DNA of 64,000 bases from JBMOUD01 sp049319665 (GCF_049319665.1 NZ_JBMOUD010000004.1:310001-374000); one strand, 5' to 3'; positions 17,176-26,951 are shown, counted from the stretch's first letter. Program-made: numbers and translations. Notes: generated by a model not told the origin, from the letters alone.

Positions 17176-18219
17176 TCATTCTTCGCTAAATAGATCGCCG
17201 CCGTGCATGTCAATCATCTCTAGCGCTTTACCACCGCCGCGAGCTACGCAGGTCAATGGATCTTCTGCAACGACAACAGGGATACCCGTTTCTTCCATCA
17301 GAAGACGGTCAAGGTTACGCAACAGCGCACCACCACCGGTCAATACCATGCCGCGCTCAGAGATATCAGAGGCTAACTCTGGAGGACATTGCTCCAGCGC
17401 AACCATAACTGCGCTGACGATACCCGTTAAAGGCTCTTGCAAAGCTTCCAGAATCTCATTGGAGTTCAGGGTAAAGCCACGTGGCACGCCTTCTGCCAGG
17501 TTACGACCACGTACTTCAATTTCGTGGACTTCGTCACCAGGGTAAGCGGAACCAATGCCGTGCTTAATACGCTCAGCCGTTGCTTCACCAATCAGAGAAC
17601 CGTAGTTACGGCGTACATAGTTGATAATCGCTTCGTCGAAACGGTCACCACCGATACGCACAGAAGAGGAGTAAACCACGCCATTAAGCGAGATCACGGC
17701 GACTTCAGTCGTACCACCACCAATATCCACCACCATAGAACCTGTGGCTTCAGAAACCGGTAAACCTGCACCGATAGCAGCGGCCATTGGCTCTTCAATC
17801 AGGAAAACTTCACGTGCACCAGCACCTTGTGCTGACTCACGGATAGCACGACGCTCAACCTGCGTCGCACCAACAGGCACACAAACCAGTACGCGTGGAC
17901 TTGGACGCATAAAGCTGTTGCTATGAACCTGTTTGATAAAGTGCTGCAGCATTTTTTCGGTAACGAAGAAGTCAGCGATAACGCCATCTTTCATCGGACG
18001 AATGGCTGCGATGTTGCCAGGAGTACGACCCAGCATCTGTTTTGCATCGTGGCCAACAGCCGCAACGCTTTTAGGTGAACCAGCGCGATCCTGACGAATA
18101 GCCACAACTGATGGCTCATTCAACACGATACCTTGTCCTTTTACATAAATAAGGGTATTGGCAGTACCCAAGTCGATGGACAGGTCGTTGGAAAACATGC
18201 CGCGAAATTTCTTAAACAT
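17176..18219 (-). CDS. mreB: Actin-like rod shape protein MreB
   Basis: Bacterial actin homologue that forms membrane-bound filaments guiding lateral wall synthesis, 347 aa as in E. coli. It opens MFKKFRGMFSNDLSIDLGTANTLIYVKGQG, with the amphipathic N-terminus and the phosphate-1 motif. The second nucleotide-binding motif is DIGGGTTEVAVISL near residue 165, and GGALLRNLDRLL occurs near 290. First gene of mreBCD-maf-rng. The 301-bp gap upstream to csrD (18220-18520) contains no gene and presumably the mre promoters, none of which I can place with confidence. Confidence 0.98.
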   Translation of the reverse strand: MFKKFRGMFSNDLSIDLGTANTLIYVKGQGIVLNEPSVVAIRQDRAGSPKSVAAVGHDAKQMLGRTPGNIAAIRPMKDGVIADFFVTEKMLQHFIKQVHSNSFMRPSPRVLVCVPVGATQVERRAIRESAQGAGAREVFLIEEPMAAAIGAGLPVSEATGSMVVDIGGGTTEVAVISLNGVVYSSSVRIGGDRFDEAIINYVRRNYGSLIGEATAERIKHGIGSAYPGDEVHEIEVRGRNLAEGVPRGFTLNSNEILEALQEPLTGIVSAVMVALEQCPPELASDISERGMVLTGGGALLRNLDRLLMEETGIPVVVAEDPLTCVARGGGKALEMIDMHGGDLFSEE

Positions 18220-18520
18220 AACGAAAGGATAATCCTGCTAGCTGGGGGCGGAAAATAAAATCCGCCTACTTTACCAACCACACGAAGTAGCGACAAGGCG
18301 CAAAAACGTTCTACTTCGGTGAAAATTGTCAGCGATGTCCGCTGCCTTACTTGATGATTTAATACACCGCATAATAAATCTGAATCTAAGAAACAGCTTA
18401 AAGATTGCAGGAACAAGCAAAAGCACAAACACCGCACATAAATTCTTACACTTTACCTAAGGTTTCCAAAGGATCGACCTGATAAAAACGGTCGCTAGGT
18501 AACGAGTGGGCCATTCTACG

Positions 18521-20482
18521 TTAATTTTCTGCGTTTCGATCAGTTAAAACTTCAAGGTTATGTGAATATTTTTTACCGGGTGGTTCAACAACTACCGGCT
18601 CGGCAAATAAAACCCCCTGACCGCCGTGAATTCCCTTTTCCAACAGGATTAACCATTCATCCATTGTGCGAACACCCGAGGCGTAAACCTTGGCAGATGT
18701 TCCCTGGCATGCGCTAAGTAAACTTTGCACAAACAACTGATTTTCAATTCGTTTATCAATATCACGTACTAACCCAGGGTGCAGTTTTACGCGCTCCACA
18801 GGAAATACCTTGAGATAGGATGTACTGACAACCGTTAATCCAGCTTGTGATACAGCCAGTCGGCAGCCTAATCCTTGCAATAATCGAATAGCAGGACGCA
18901 ATCTATCGATGTGTTGACAAAGATCTGCCTCTGCAAGTTCAATTAGCATTCGCCTTCTTTGCTTTTTCTCGCACTGTAACAATGTATCGCGTAACCAGCG
19001 GATAAAAGTGCGTTGCAATAATGAATCAACCGTAAGGTGAAATGCCAGCGTCTCGTCCGGCCAGCGGTTCAGTAAAGGAATTATCTGACTAAGCATACGT
19101 CGGTCATAACTTTGCGACATGCCGAACTGCACAACAAGAGGCATAAATTCTGCGGCCAGCAATTCCTGTTCGCCGTCGAAGATCCGTCGCTGAACTTCAC
19201 GGTGGTCCAGTTGGCCCGCTTTATCCATCGCTGGCTTCTGATATAACCTTGGCCCGCCACGCGCCAATGTATTTTCTAACAGCGTGCGCCATTTGACGCT
19301 GCCGCGCCCTTTTTCTGGCACTTTATTGTCATAAATTGACCAGCTATTACTGCCTTGGAACGACGCATTGCGTGTCGCCTGTTCCGCAGAATCCATCACC
19401 TGATCTAATGTTTGTCCTGCACGATAAGCACTAATACCGATATAAAGCAGCGCTTCACGATCGATGATCCGCGAGACAGGCAACGCATCAAGCGCATTAA
19501 CCAATTGCGCGGCCATGATTTCTGCTTCTTTTAGCGTGCGGTGTGGTAACAGCACGGCAAAATCGCTATTGAAATAACGCGCTAGTAGCGCAGAAGAGAA
19601 ACGCATCACAAAGGTAGAAAGCAAATTCACCATCGCCGACATTAATGCATGCACCTGCTCGCGGTCGTGCATTTCTCGCAACGTGTCGAAATCTGGCAGA
19701 CGAATCAGCATCACAATACCGTGTGCGCCCTCTTCCTCTAATTCTGTCGTCAGTTGGTTATCAAAAAATAGCCGATTGCTCAGGCCAGTTTTGGCATCTT
19801 GTTGCGCAAAAGCTCGAATCAATGTGTCGACACGGCTGCGCTGCTCACGAGCCTGGCTCAAGTCCAATAACAACTGATCGATAGCGGCACTGGCACTTGA
19901 AGGCCATTCCGCCACATCATGCGTTGGTAAATGATCGCGCTCACCGCGTAAGATCCTCACCGATTTGGCTTCGAGTTTTTCTAGCCCCGATGTTTGAGAT
20001 CTCAGCCAGCGAAAGCTGCATAACACCAGCACGATAACCAGCAACACCAGCCCACCGATCGTGAGTGCGGAAAGCGGGGAATACATATAGTCAGCAACTG
20101 GATCGGCATAGACCAACCGTACATGCATTGACGGATGTTCTAATAAAGGAAGAGTCACCTCTTTTAAATCCAGCGTACTATTTTCTAACGTGAAGCTATC
20201 ATTGAGCGGCAAGCTGTGTTGGTAAATAGCAGACTGCTCGTCGAGCAAATTAAGCTCAACAATACCCAATGTTCCCATCACTTGGGGCAGCCAGTTATCA
20301 AGCATCGCAGGAGATTGAACCAGCAGACTCTGGTCAAGACTGGTGACTAAAACCCGCATATGTTGATCCGAGTTTTTATCCGTCTGATAGGCAAAACTAA
20401 AAATTGAGCCGAGCAATATCGCGAATATTGCCAGCGCAACTAGCATGGATATCAGTGCAAACAATCTGGTAGTAAATCGCAT
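18521..20482 (-). CDS. csrD: RNase E specificity factor CsrD
   Basis: Membrane protein that targets the regulatory RNAs CsrB and CsrC for RNase E decay, 653 aa (E. coli 646). Two membrane helices (about 8-30 and 138-160) flank a periplasmic segment. A HAMP-like linker, a degenerate GGDEF domain (about 220-380) and a degenerate EAL domain (about 400-640) follow. The GGDEF site reads FNSDF and the EAL site EFM, so neither cyclic-di-GMP synthesis nor hydrolysis is expected, as in E. coli CsrD. It lies next to mreB as in E. coli. Confidence 0.93.
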   Translation of the reverse strand: MRFTTRLFALISMLVALAIFAILLGSIFSFAYQTDKNSDQHMRVLVTSLDQSLLVQSPAMLDNWLPQVMGTLGIVELNLLDEQSAIYQHSLPLNDSFTLENSTLDLKEVTLPLLEHPSMHVRLVYADPVADYMYSPLSALTIGGLVLLVIVLVLCSFRWLRSQTSGLEKLEAKSVRILRGERDHLPTHDVAEWPSSASAAIDQLLLDLSQAREQRSRVDTLIRAFAQQDAKTGLSNRLFFDNQLTTELEEEGAHGIVMLIRLPDFDTLREMHDREQVHALMSAMVNLLSTFVMRFSSALLARYFNSDFAVLLPHRTLKEAEIMAAQLVNALDALPVSRIIDREALLYIGISAYRAGQTLDQVMDSAEQATRNASFQGSNSWSIYDNKVPEKGRGSVKWRTLLENTLARGGPRLYQKPAMDKAGQLDHREVQRRIFDGEQELLAAEFMPLVVQFGMSQSYDRRMLSQIIPLLNRWPDETLAFHLTVDSLLQRTFIRWLRDTLLQCEKKQRRRMLIELAEADLCQHIDRLRPAIRLLQGLGCRLAVSQAGLTVVSTSYLKVFPVERVKLHPGLVRDIDKRIENQLFVQSLLSACQGTSAKVYASGVRTMDEWLILLEKGIHGGQGVLFAEPVVVEPPGKKYSHNLEVLTDRNAEN

Positions 20483-20951
20483 CCCTGTGCCTTACTGAAC
20501 TTTGATGAATTGAATGCAAGTTGCAACTGACTACGTGCAACGGCTCCACCTTGTAACCTGGGTAGTATAAAACATCTCCGCCTGTAAAGTGGTAAGACTT
20601 TTCTTGGTAAACCGTAGAAAGAGGCAACTATATCTGCGAGTAAACAAAAAAAATTTCTGTATTAACATGGTATTAATTAGCTAATTAAAAAACAAAACGT
20701 AGCAGAAAGCGGAGATTTTTATGCGAGAAAAAGCGCTATTACACTGCCTTCATCACCAGCGAGGGCGATAAGTTTGTGTTTATGACAAAATATTACCTAC
20801 AATCCTCTTACTGCAACATCTGTAAAATTTCGTATTTTCATGCTCCTCCCTCTCGCCAAATACTCATTTTAACGCCATGCTTCATTCATCCCGTCATCGA
20901 TTGATAGTTGATGAATAGAAAAAATAGCCGTCATTCCTATGGAGTGTCCTT
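20483..20951. other. Intergenic region between divergent csrD and msrP
   Basis: A stretch of 469 bp, AT-rich, with no recognisable gene. It must hold the promoters of csrD (left) and msrPQ (right). A 16-codon frame at 20721-20771 (MREKALLHCLHHQRGR) follows a GCGGAG sequence at good spacing and could be a leader peptide, but this is weak. GGAG at 20941-20944 is the msrP ribosome site. Confidence 0.5.
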
Positions 20952-21953
20952 ATGAGCAAACCACGCGTACTTACCGAAGCCGACGTCACCCCCGAACATA
21001 TTTTTAACGATAGGCGCAAAGTTTTGCAGGCACTTGGACTTAGCGCGGCAGCGCTCGCGATCCCTGCTACGTCTCAAGCCGATGTTCTCTCGTGGTTCAA
21101 AGGCAATGACCGGCCGAAAGCACCGGCGGGAAAACCACTGACATTTACCAAACCTGCCGACTATCAAAGTAATCTGCCACTCACACCAGAAGATAAAGTC
21201 ACCGGCTATAACAACTTTTATGAATTTGGTTTAGATAAAGCCGATCCTGCGGCAAATGCCGGGCAGTTGCCACTGACCGATTGGAAAGTGGTCATTGATG
21301 GCGAAGTGGGCAAACCTATCACGCTGGATATGGACGATATCCTCAAACGTTTCCCGCTAGAACAACGCATTTACCGCATGCGTTGTGTTGAAGCCTGGTC
21401 AATGGTTATCCCGTGGGTTGGTTTTCCACTCAGCAGCCTCCTGAAGCTCGTGGAACCGACCAGTAACGCGCGTTTTGTTGCTTTCCAAACCTTGTATGAC
21501 CCAGAGCATATGCCGGGCCAGAAAGACCGTTTTATCGGCGGCGGGCTAGATTATCCTTATGTAGAAGGATTGCGTATGGATGAAGCAATGAACCCGCTCG
21601 CGTTCATGTCAGTCGGGGTTTACGGTAAAGCGATGCCGCCGCAAAATGGCGCGCCAATACGTCTAACCATTCCATGGAAATACGGCTTTAAAGGCATTAA
21701 ATCGATAGTGAACATTAAGTTGGTCAAGGAGCAACCGCCAACAACCTGGAATCAAATCGCCGCTAACGAGTACGGCTTCTATGCCAACGTCAACCCGCAC
21801 GTTGACCACCCGCGCTGGTCGCAAGCTACAGAACGCTTTATCGGTTCAGGCGGCATTCTTGATGTGAAACGCCAACCGACCCTGCTCTACAACGGCTATG
21901 CTAAAGAAGTCGCACACCTTTATCGCGGCTTGGATTTACGAGTTAACTATTGA
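20952..21953 (+). CDS. msrP: Periplasmic methionine sulfoxide reductase, catalytic subunit MsrP
   Basis: Molybdopterin enzyme that reduces methionine sulfoxide in periplasmic proteins after oxidative (hypochlorous acid) damage, 333 aa (E. coli 334). A Tat signal with RRKVLQ at residues 21-26 and a hydrophobic stretch ends near residue 43. YRMRCVEAWSMV holds the cysteine (C145) that ligates molybdenum. GYNNFYEFGLDK, NVNPHVDHPRWSQATERF and the C-terminal YRGLDLRVNY are family signatures. It is followed by its haem partner msrQ. In E. coli msrPQ lies elsewhere under HprRS control; no such regulator is nearby here. Confidence 0.96.
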   Translation: MSKPRVLTEADVTPEHIFNDRRKVLQALGLSAAALAIPATSQADVLSWFKGNDRPKAPAGKPLTFTKPADYQSNLPLTPEDKVTGYNNFYEFGLDKADPAANAGQLPLTDWKVVIDGEVGKPITLDMDDILKRFPLEQRIYRMRCVEAWSMVIPWVGFPLSSLLKLVEPTSNARFVAFQTLYDPEHMPGQKDRFIGGGLDYPYVEGLRMDEAMNPLAFMSVGVYGKAMPPQNGAPIRLTIPWKYGFKGIKSIVNIKLVKEQPPTTWNQIAANEYGFYANVNPHVDHPRWSQATERFIGSGGILDVKRQPTLLYNGYAKEVAHLYRGLDLRVNY

Positions 21954-22033
21954 TTTACCGGTTAACCATTGATTTTAAAATACAATAAATGATTTACCCC
22001 ACAGTAAAGTTGAGAGAAACGGGAACAACGACG

Positions 22034-22636
22034 ATGCGACGCCTTAGTGCAAAACAGATAATCTGGCTGAAGGTGGTGATACATCTCGCCGCATTTGTAC
22101 CTTTACTGTGGATTTTCATCTCAATCAATCAAGGGTGGTTCAGCGCCGATCCTTCGAAAGATATCCAGCATTTTACCGGGCGAATGACGTTAAAACTGCT
22201 GCTGGCAACATTACTCATCACGCCCGTTGCCCGCTATGGCAAACAACCATTATTGATTCGGGTGCGTCGTTTGGTCGGATTATGGTGTTTTGCGTGGGGA
22301 ACACTGCATTTATTAAGCTACTCCTTCCTGGAGTTGGGTATAAGTAACTTAGCCTTATTGGGCAGCGAACTTATTTCCCGCCCTTATCTCACCTTAGGCA
22401 TTATTAGTTGGATAATCTTATTAGTACTAGCCTGTACTTCGACATTATGGTCGCAGCGCAAATTAGGTAAAGGGTGGCAAAGATTGCACAACGGTATCTA
22501 TATTGTCGCTATCCTGGCGCCAATTCACTATCTATGGTCAGTGAAAATCTTGTCGCCTCAGCCAATGCTCTATGCGCTAATTGCCGCGATCTTGTTGGCA
22601 TTACGCTATAAGAAAGTGCGCCAATGGTGGCGATAA
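22034..22636 (+). CDS. msrQ: Haem b membrane partner of MsrP, MsrQ
   Basis: Inner-membrane cytochrome b that passes electrons from the respiratory chain or flavin reductase to MsrP, 200 aa (E. coli 211) with six membrane helices of the ferric-reductase-like fold. Conserved histidines are seen in DIQHFTGRMTLK, GTLHLLSYS, LHNGIYIVAILAPIHY. I start at 22034 (MRRLSAKQ), which aligns with the family; an ATG at 21989 adds 15 residues without a match. It lies 80 bp after msrP with no terminator between, so the two are one operon. Confidence 0.94.
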   Translation: MRRLSAKQIIWLKVVIHLAAFVPLLWIFISINQGWFSADPSKDIQHFTGRMTLKLLLATLLITPVARYGKQPLLIRVRRLVGLWCFAWGTLHLLSYSFLELGISNLALLGSELISRPYLTLGIISWIILLVLACTSTLWSQRKLGKGWQRLHNGIYIVAILAPIHYLWSVKILSPQPMLYALIAAILLALRYKKVRQWWR

Positions 22637-22693
22637 CGCCGCCATCTTCCCTAGATTGTGGTGTATTTACCCCCTCAAAATGTTCTTTCATTT

Positions 22694-22716
22694 ACCCTCA
22701 GTTGCAAACTGAGGGT
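22694..22716 (+). terminator. Likely terminator after msrPQ
   Basis: ACCCTCAGTT (22694-22703) pairs perfectly with AACTGAGGGT (22707-22716) over a 3-nt loop, followed by a broken T-rich tail (TGATTATCTT). It separates msrPQ from aroQ. Confidence 0.6.
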
Positions 22717-22886
22717 TGATTATCTTCGCTGATAAGACCAGTATTTAGCTGCGAATTGCCACGATATCATTATAATGCACGACATAACTCCCATCGGCAG
22801 ACTAATTTGACGCGAAATAGGTGACAAATCGGTGACGTCGAGGTATTTTCTACAATCTTTGTCTAATTGCCGGAGATAGGCTCACA

Positions 22887-23339
22887 ATGACGCATAAGTT
22901 TGACATTTTGCTTCTTAACGGCCCGAACCTAAATTTACTCGGGACCCGTGAGCCAGAAACCTATGGCAGTACCACGCTTAACGATATCGTTAAAGGTTTG
23001 GAACAGCAGGCCGCCGCAGCGAATGTTGCGTTGAGCCACCTGCAATCTAACGCAGAGCACCTCCTGATTGACCGGATTCATCAGGCACGGGGAAATACGG
23101 ACTTTATCTTGATAAACCCTGCAGCCTTTACCCATACCAGCGTGGCGTTACGTGATGCATTGCTGGCAGTACAGATTCCGTTTATCGAAATCCATCTGTC
23201 AAATGTGCATGCTCGCGAGACATTTAGGCATCATTCTTATCTATCCGATATCGCAGTGGGCGTCATCTGCGGCCTTGGTGCAGATGGCTACCATTTTGCT
23301 TTACAGGCAGCGGTTAACCGCTTGTCAAAATCCATTTAA
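22887..23339 (+). CDS. aroQ: Type II 3-dehydroquinate dehydratase
   Basis: Dehydrates 3-dehydroquinate to 3-dehydroshikimate in the shikimate pathway, 150 aa. LLNGPNLNLLGTREPETYG near residue 8 carries the lid arginine and the catalytic tyrosine region. NPAAFTHTSVALRDAL and EIHLSNVHARETFRHHSYLS carry the catalytic histidine and substrate-binding arginine. E. coli uses the unrelated type I enzyme AroD; AroQ next to accB is the arrangement in Yersinia and Pasteurellaceae. AGGCTCACA precedes the ATG. Confidence 0.96.
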   Translation: MTHKFDILLLNGPNLNLLGTREPETYGSTTLNDIVKGLEQQAAAANVALSHLQSNAEHLLIDRIHQARGNTDFILINPAAFTHTSVALRDALLAVQIPFIEIHLSNVHARETFRHHSYLSDIAVGVICGLGADGYHFALQAAVNRLSKSI

Positions 23340-23370
23340 TAACTTCGAAACAAGAGTGCGGAATCACACC

Positions 23371-23829
23371 ATGGATATTCGTAAAATTAAGAAACTGATC
23401 GAACTGGTTGAAGAATCAGGTATTTCTGAACTGGAAATTTCTGAAGGTGAAGAGTCCGTTCGTATCAGCCGTGCAGCACCTGTCGCCGCTTACCCGGTCA
23501 TGCAGCAATACGCAGCACCAGCTCCACAACCAGCTCTGGCACAAGCCGTTGCACCAGCAGCCCCAGCGGCTGAAGCAGCGCCTGCAGCTATCAGCGGACA
23601 TGTTGTTCTTTCGCCAATGGTTGGGACGTTCTACCGTACCCCAAGCCCAGACGCGAAAGCCTTCGTTGAAGTTGGCCAAAGAGTTAACGTTGGCGACACT
23701 CTGTGCATCGTTGAAGCAATGAAAATGATGAACCAAATCGAAGCCGACAAAGCTGGTGTGGTTAAAGCCATTCTGGTTGAAAGCGGCCAACCGGTTGAAT
23801 TCGACGAGCCACTGGTCGTCATCGAATAA
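23371..23829 (+). CDS. accB: Biotin carboxyl carrier protein of acetyl-CoA carboxylase
   Basis: Carries biotin between the carboxylase and transferase halves of acetyl-CoA carboxylase, the first step of fatty acid synthesis; 152 aa. An N-terminal helical domain (MDIRKIKKLIELVEES) is followed by an Ala/Pro-rich linker (residues about 36-75) and the biotinyl domain, with EAMKMM and the biotinylated lysine K118. The start at 23371 is the family start; longer frames from 23152 run through aroQ and are rejected. accC follows after 11 bp. Confidence 0.97.
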   Translation: MDIRKIKKLIELVEESGISELEISEGEESVRISRAAPVAAYPVMQQYAAPAPQPALAQAVAPAAPAAEAAPAAISGHVVLSPMVGTFYRTPSPDAKAFVEVGQRVNVGDTLCIVEAMKMMNQIEADKAGVVKAILVESGQPVEFDEPLVVIE

Positions 23830-23840
23830 CGAGGCGAACC

Positions 23841-25190
23841 ATGCTAGATAAAATTGTTATCGCTAACCGCGGTGAGATTGCCCTACGTATTTTGCGTGCC
23901 TGTAAAGAATTAGGCATCAAAACCGTTGCTGTGCACTCGACCGCTGACCGCGATCTGAAACACGTGCTGCTGGCGGACGAAACCGTCTGTATCGGCCCGG
24001 CACCTTCAGTAAAAAGTTACCTGAACATTCCTGCGCTGATCTCTGCGGCAGAAATCACCGGTGCGGTGGCTATCCACCCTGGTTACGGTTTCCTGTCCGA
24101 GAACGCCGACTTTGCTGAGCAAGTTGAGCGCTCTGGCTTTATCTTCATCGGCCCGAAAGCCGACACTATTCGTCTGATGGGCGATAAAGTGTCTGCGATT
24201 AGCGCGATGAAAAAAGCAGGCGTACCTTGCGTACCTGGTTCTGATGGCCCGCTGGGCGATGACATGGATAAAAACCGTGCCTTCGGTAAGCGCATCGGTT
24301 ATCCGGTTATCATCAAAGCCTCTGGCGGCGGCGGCGGTCGCGGTATGCGCGTCGTGCGTAGCGAAAAAGATCTTGAGCAGTCCATTAACATGACTCGTGC
24401 AGAAGCCAAAGCGGCTTTCAACAACGACATGGTTTACATGGAAAAATACCTGGAAAACCCACGTCACGTGGAAATCCAGGTATTGGCTGACGGTCAAGGT
24501 AACGCTATCTATCTGGCAGAACGCGATTGCTCTATGCAACGTCGTCACCAGAAAGTGGTTGAAGAAGCTCCAGCACCAGGTATCACTGCAGAAATGCGTC
24601 GTTATATCGGTGAACGCTGTTCAAAAGCTTGTGTAGATATCGGCTACCGTGGTGCAGGTACTTTTGAGTTCCTGTATGAAAACGGCGAGTTCTACTTCAT
24701 CGAGATGAACACCCGTATCCAGGTTGAACATCCGGTTACCGAGATGATCACCGGCGTCGATTTGATCAAAGAGCAACTGCGCATTGCCGCAGGCCAGCCT
24801 TTGTCGATCAAACAAGACGAAGTACGTATTCAAGGCCATGCCGTTGAATGTCGTATTAACGCCGAAGATCCGAACACCTTCCTGCCAAGCCCGGGTAAAA
24901 TCACCCGTTTCCACGCGCCTGGCGGCTTTGGTGTACGTTGGGAATCTCATATTTACGCAGGCTACACTGTGCCTCCGTATTATGATTCCATGATCGGTAA
25001 ACTGATCACTTACGGTGAGAACCGTGATGTGGCAATTTCCCGCATGAAAAACGCCTTGGCAGAACTGATCATCGATGGCATCAAAACCAACGTTGACCTG
25101 CAAATGCGCATCATGAGCGACGAGAACTTCCAGCACGGTGGAACCAACATCCACTATCTGGAGAAGAAACTCGGTCTGCAGGAAAAATAA
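23841..25190 (+). CDS. accC: Biotin carboxylase of acetyl-CoA carboxylase
   Basis: ATP-dependent carboxylation of biotin on AccB, 449 aa as in E. coli. The ATP-grasp fold shows the glycine-rich loop KASGGGGGRGMRVV (near 159-172), YMEKYLENPRHVEIQVLAD, and the metal-binding EFLYENGEFYFIEMNTRIQVEH. It lies 11 bp after accB in the accBC operon and is followed by a strong terminator. Long reading frames on the opposite strand are shadows of its strong codon bias. Confidence 0.98.
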   Translation: MLDKIVIANRGEIALRILRACKELGIKTVAVHSTADRDLKHVLLADETVCIGPAPSVKSYLNIPALISAAEITGAVAIHPGYGFLSENADFAEQVERSGFIFIGPKADTIRLMGDKVSAISAMKKAGVPCVPGSDGPLGDDMDKNRAFGKRIGYPVIIKASGGGGGRGMRVVRSEKDLEQSINMTRAEAKAAFNNDMVYMEKYLENPRHVEIQVLADGQGNAIYLAERDCSMQRRHQKVVEEAPAPGITAEMRRYIGERCSKACVDIGYRGAGTFEFLYENGEFYFIEMNTRIQVEHPVTEMITGVDLIKEQLRIAAGQPLSIKQDEVRIQGHAVECRINAEDPNTFLPSPGKITRFHAPGGFGVRWESHIYAGYTVPPYYDSMIGKLITYGENRDVAISRMKNALAELIIDGIKTNVDLQMRIMSDENFQHGGTNIHYLEKKLGLQEK

Positions 25191-25218
25191 TCGAGTAAAC
25201 CCAAGGTTTAACTCTACT

Positions 25219-25244
25219 AAGGCCGGATATTCCGGCCTTTTTTC
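25219..25244 (+). terminator. Intrinsic terminator after accBC
   Basis: AAGGCCGGA and TCCGGCCTT pair over a 3-nt loop, followed by a run of Ts (25238-25243). It ends the accBC transcript 28 bp after the stop codon. Confidence 0.9.
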
Positions 25245-25261
25245 ATTTATAGGAGCCTGGA

Positions 25262-25504
25262 ATGGACAAACGATTCCTGCAAGCCAATCGGGAAGCACGC
25301 TGGGCCTTTGGCCTGACGGTCGCTTACCTGTTAGCTTGGTCGTCAGCCGCCTACCTACTTGATGATAAACAAGGGATTACTGGCCTGCCACACTGGTTTG
25401 AAATGGCCTGCCTGTTGGTGCCATTGCTGTTTGTATTACTCAGTTGGGTTATGGTTCGCGTGGTATTCCGCGATATTTCATTGGAGAACAACGGTGAAGA
25501 TTGA
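25262..25504 (+). CDS. yhdT: DUF997-family small membrane protein YhdT
   Basis: Small inner-membrane protein of unknown role encoded just before panF, 80 aa with two membrane helices (residues about 15-33 and 46-68). RWAFGLTVAYLLAWSSAAYL matches the E. coli YhdT family. An AGGAG ribosome site lies 6 bp before the ATG. Its 3' end overlaps the panF start by 11 bp, suggesting translational coupling and a link with the pantothenate transporter. Confidence 0.9.
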   Translation: MDKRFLQANREARWAFGLTVAYLLAWSSAAYLLDDKQGITGLPHWFEMACLLVPLLFVLLSWVMVRVVFRDISLENNGED

Positions 25505-26951
25505 AATATTACTGCCGCTGATCGCCTATCTGCTGTTGGTCTTCGGCCTGTCGGTTTACGCCTATTCCAAACGTCAGGAAGGTAGCTTTCTAACTGAATA
25601 TTTTCTTGGCAATCGCTCAATGGGCGGATTTGTCCTTGCCATGACGCTGACCGCTACCTATATCAGCGCCAGTTCATTTATCGGTGGGCCGGGAGCCGCC
25701 TATAAATATGGGTTAGGCTGGGTGCTGCTGGCGATGATCCAACTGCCCGCGGTGTGGCTATCGCTTGGCGTATTAGGCAAAAAATTTGCCATTCTGGCGC
25801 GCCGTTATAATGCGGTGACGCTCAATGACATGCTTTATGGCCGTTATCAGAGCCGCCTTTTAGTGTGGCTGGCAAGCTTTAGTCTGCTGGTCGCTTTCCT
25901 CGGTGCCATGACCGTGCAATTTATTGGCGGCGCACGACTGTTAGAAACGGCGGCGGGTATCCCTTACGACACTGGCCTGATGATTTTCGGTGTCAGTATC
26001 GCCCTCTATACCGCCTTTGGTGGCTTTCGCGCCAGCGTGCTCAATGATGCCATGCAAGGGTTGGTGATGTTGCTGGGTACCATTTTACTGGTCGTGGCAG
26101 TGATCCACGCGGCCGGTGGATTACACAGTGCGGTCGATAAACTGCAACATATCGATCCTAAGCTTGTCTCCGTACATGGCGGTGATGACATTCTCTCCGC
26201 ACCGTTTATGGCATCATTCTGGATCTTAGTGTGCTTTGGGGTGATTGGTTTGCCGCACACCGCGGTACGCTGCATCTCTTATCGTGACAGCAAGGCGGTG
26301 CATCGTGGTATTGTGCTCGGTACGCTTGTGGTTGCCGTGCTGATGTTTGGTATGCATTTGTCTGGCGCACTTGGCCGGGCGATCCTGCCCGATCTCAAAG
26401 TACCGGATCAGGTGATCCCGACGCTCATGATCGCCGTATTACCGCCACTGGCTGCCGGGATCTTTCTGGCTGCACCGATGGCGGCGATCATGTCGACTAT
26501 CAACGCACAACTGTTGCAATCGTCGGCAACGATCGTCAAAGATCTCTACTTAGGGATCCGCCCTAATCAAATGACCAATGAGAAGCGCCTTAAACGCTTT
26601 TCTAGCCTGGCAACGCTGGTATTGGGTCTTTTGGTCGTTTTCGCAGCCTGGCGGCCGCCAGAGATGATTATCTGGCTAAATTTACTGGCCTTCGGCGGCC
26701 TGGAAGCGGTCTTCCTTTGGCCTCTAGTGCTTGGCCTGTATTGGGAACGCGCGAATGCCACTGGCGCACTCTGCTCAATGATTGTCGGCGCGGTATGCTA
26801 TACCCTATTAGCCAGCATCAATCTGCATATCGCCGGTTTGCACCCTATTGTGCCATCACTGCTGTTGAGCCTGGTGGCGTTTTATTTGGGCAATAAGTGT
26901 CATCGGACGCCACAGGTGAAACCTGTCATTACTGCGCAGGACACCCAATAA
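25494..26951 (+). CDS. panF: Sodium/pantothenate symporter
   Basis: Sodium-driven uptake of pantothenate, the coenzyme A precursor; 485 aa, sodium:solute symporter family with about 13 membrane helices. FLGNRSMGGFVLAMTLTATYISASSFIGGPGA and the sodium-site region AAPMAAIMSTINAQLLQSSA are characteristic. I start at GTG 25494 (product KIEILLPLIAYLL), matching E. coli PanF, with GGAG before it. The longer in-frame extension to 25359 runs through yhdT in another frame and is rejected. Confidence 0.95.
   Translation: MKIEILLPLIAYLLLVFGLSVYAYSKRQEGSFLTEYFLGNRSMGGFVLAMTLTATYISASSFIGGPGAAYKYGLGWVLLAMIQLPAVWLSLGVLGKKFAILARRYNAVTLNDMLYGRYQSRLLVWLASFSLLVAFLGAMTVQFIGGARLLETAAGIPYDTGLMIFGVSIALYTAFGGFRASVLNDAMQGLVMLLGTILLVVAVIHAAGGLHSAVDKLQHIDPKLVSVHGGDDILSAPFMASFWILVCFGVIGLPHTAVRCISYRDSKAVHRGIVLGTLVVAVLMFGMHLSGALGRAILPDLKVPDQVIPTLMIAVLPPLAAGIFLAAPMAAIMSTINAQLLQSSATIVKDLYLGIRPNQMTNEKRLKRFSSLATLVLGLLVVFAAWRPPEMIIWLNLLAFGGLEAVFLWPLVLGLYWERANATGALCSMIVGAVCYTLLASINLHIAGLHPIVPSLLLSLVAFYLGNKCHRTPQVKPVITAQDTQ

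Noticed and set aside
23152..23370. Upstream in-frame extension of accB
   Set aside because: It runs through aroQ in another frame; the family start MDIRKIKKLIE lies at 23371.
24006..24548. 180-codon minus-strand frame opposite accC
   Set aside because: Same reason: mirror of conserved accC codons, rich in Phe and His as expected for a shadow frame.
24621..25298. 225-codon minus-strand frame opposite accC
   Set aside because: It is the antisense shadow of a highly expressed gene with strong codon bias; the translated sequence has no family pattern.
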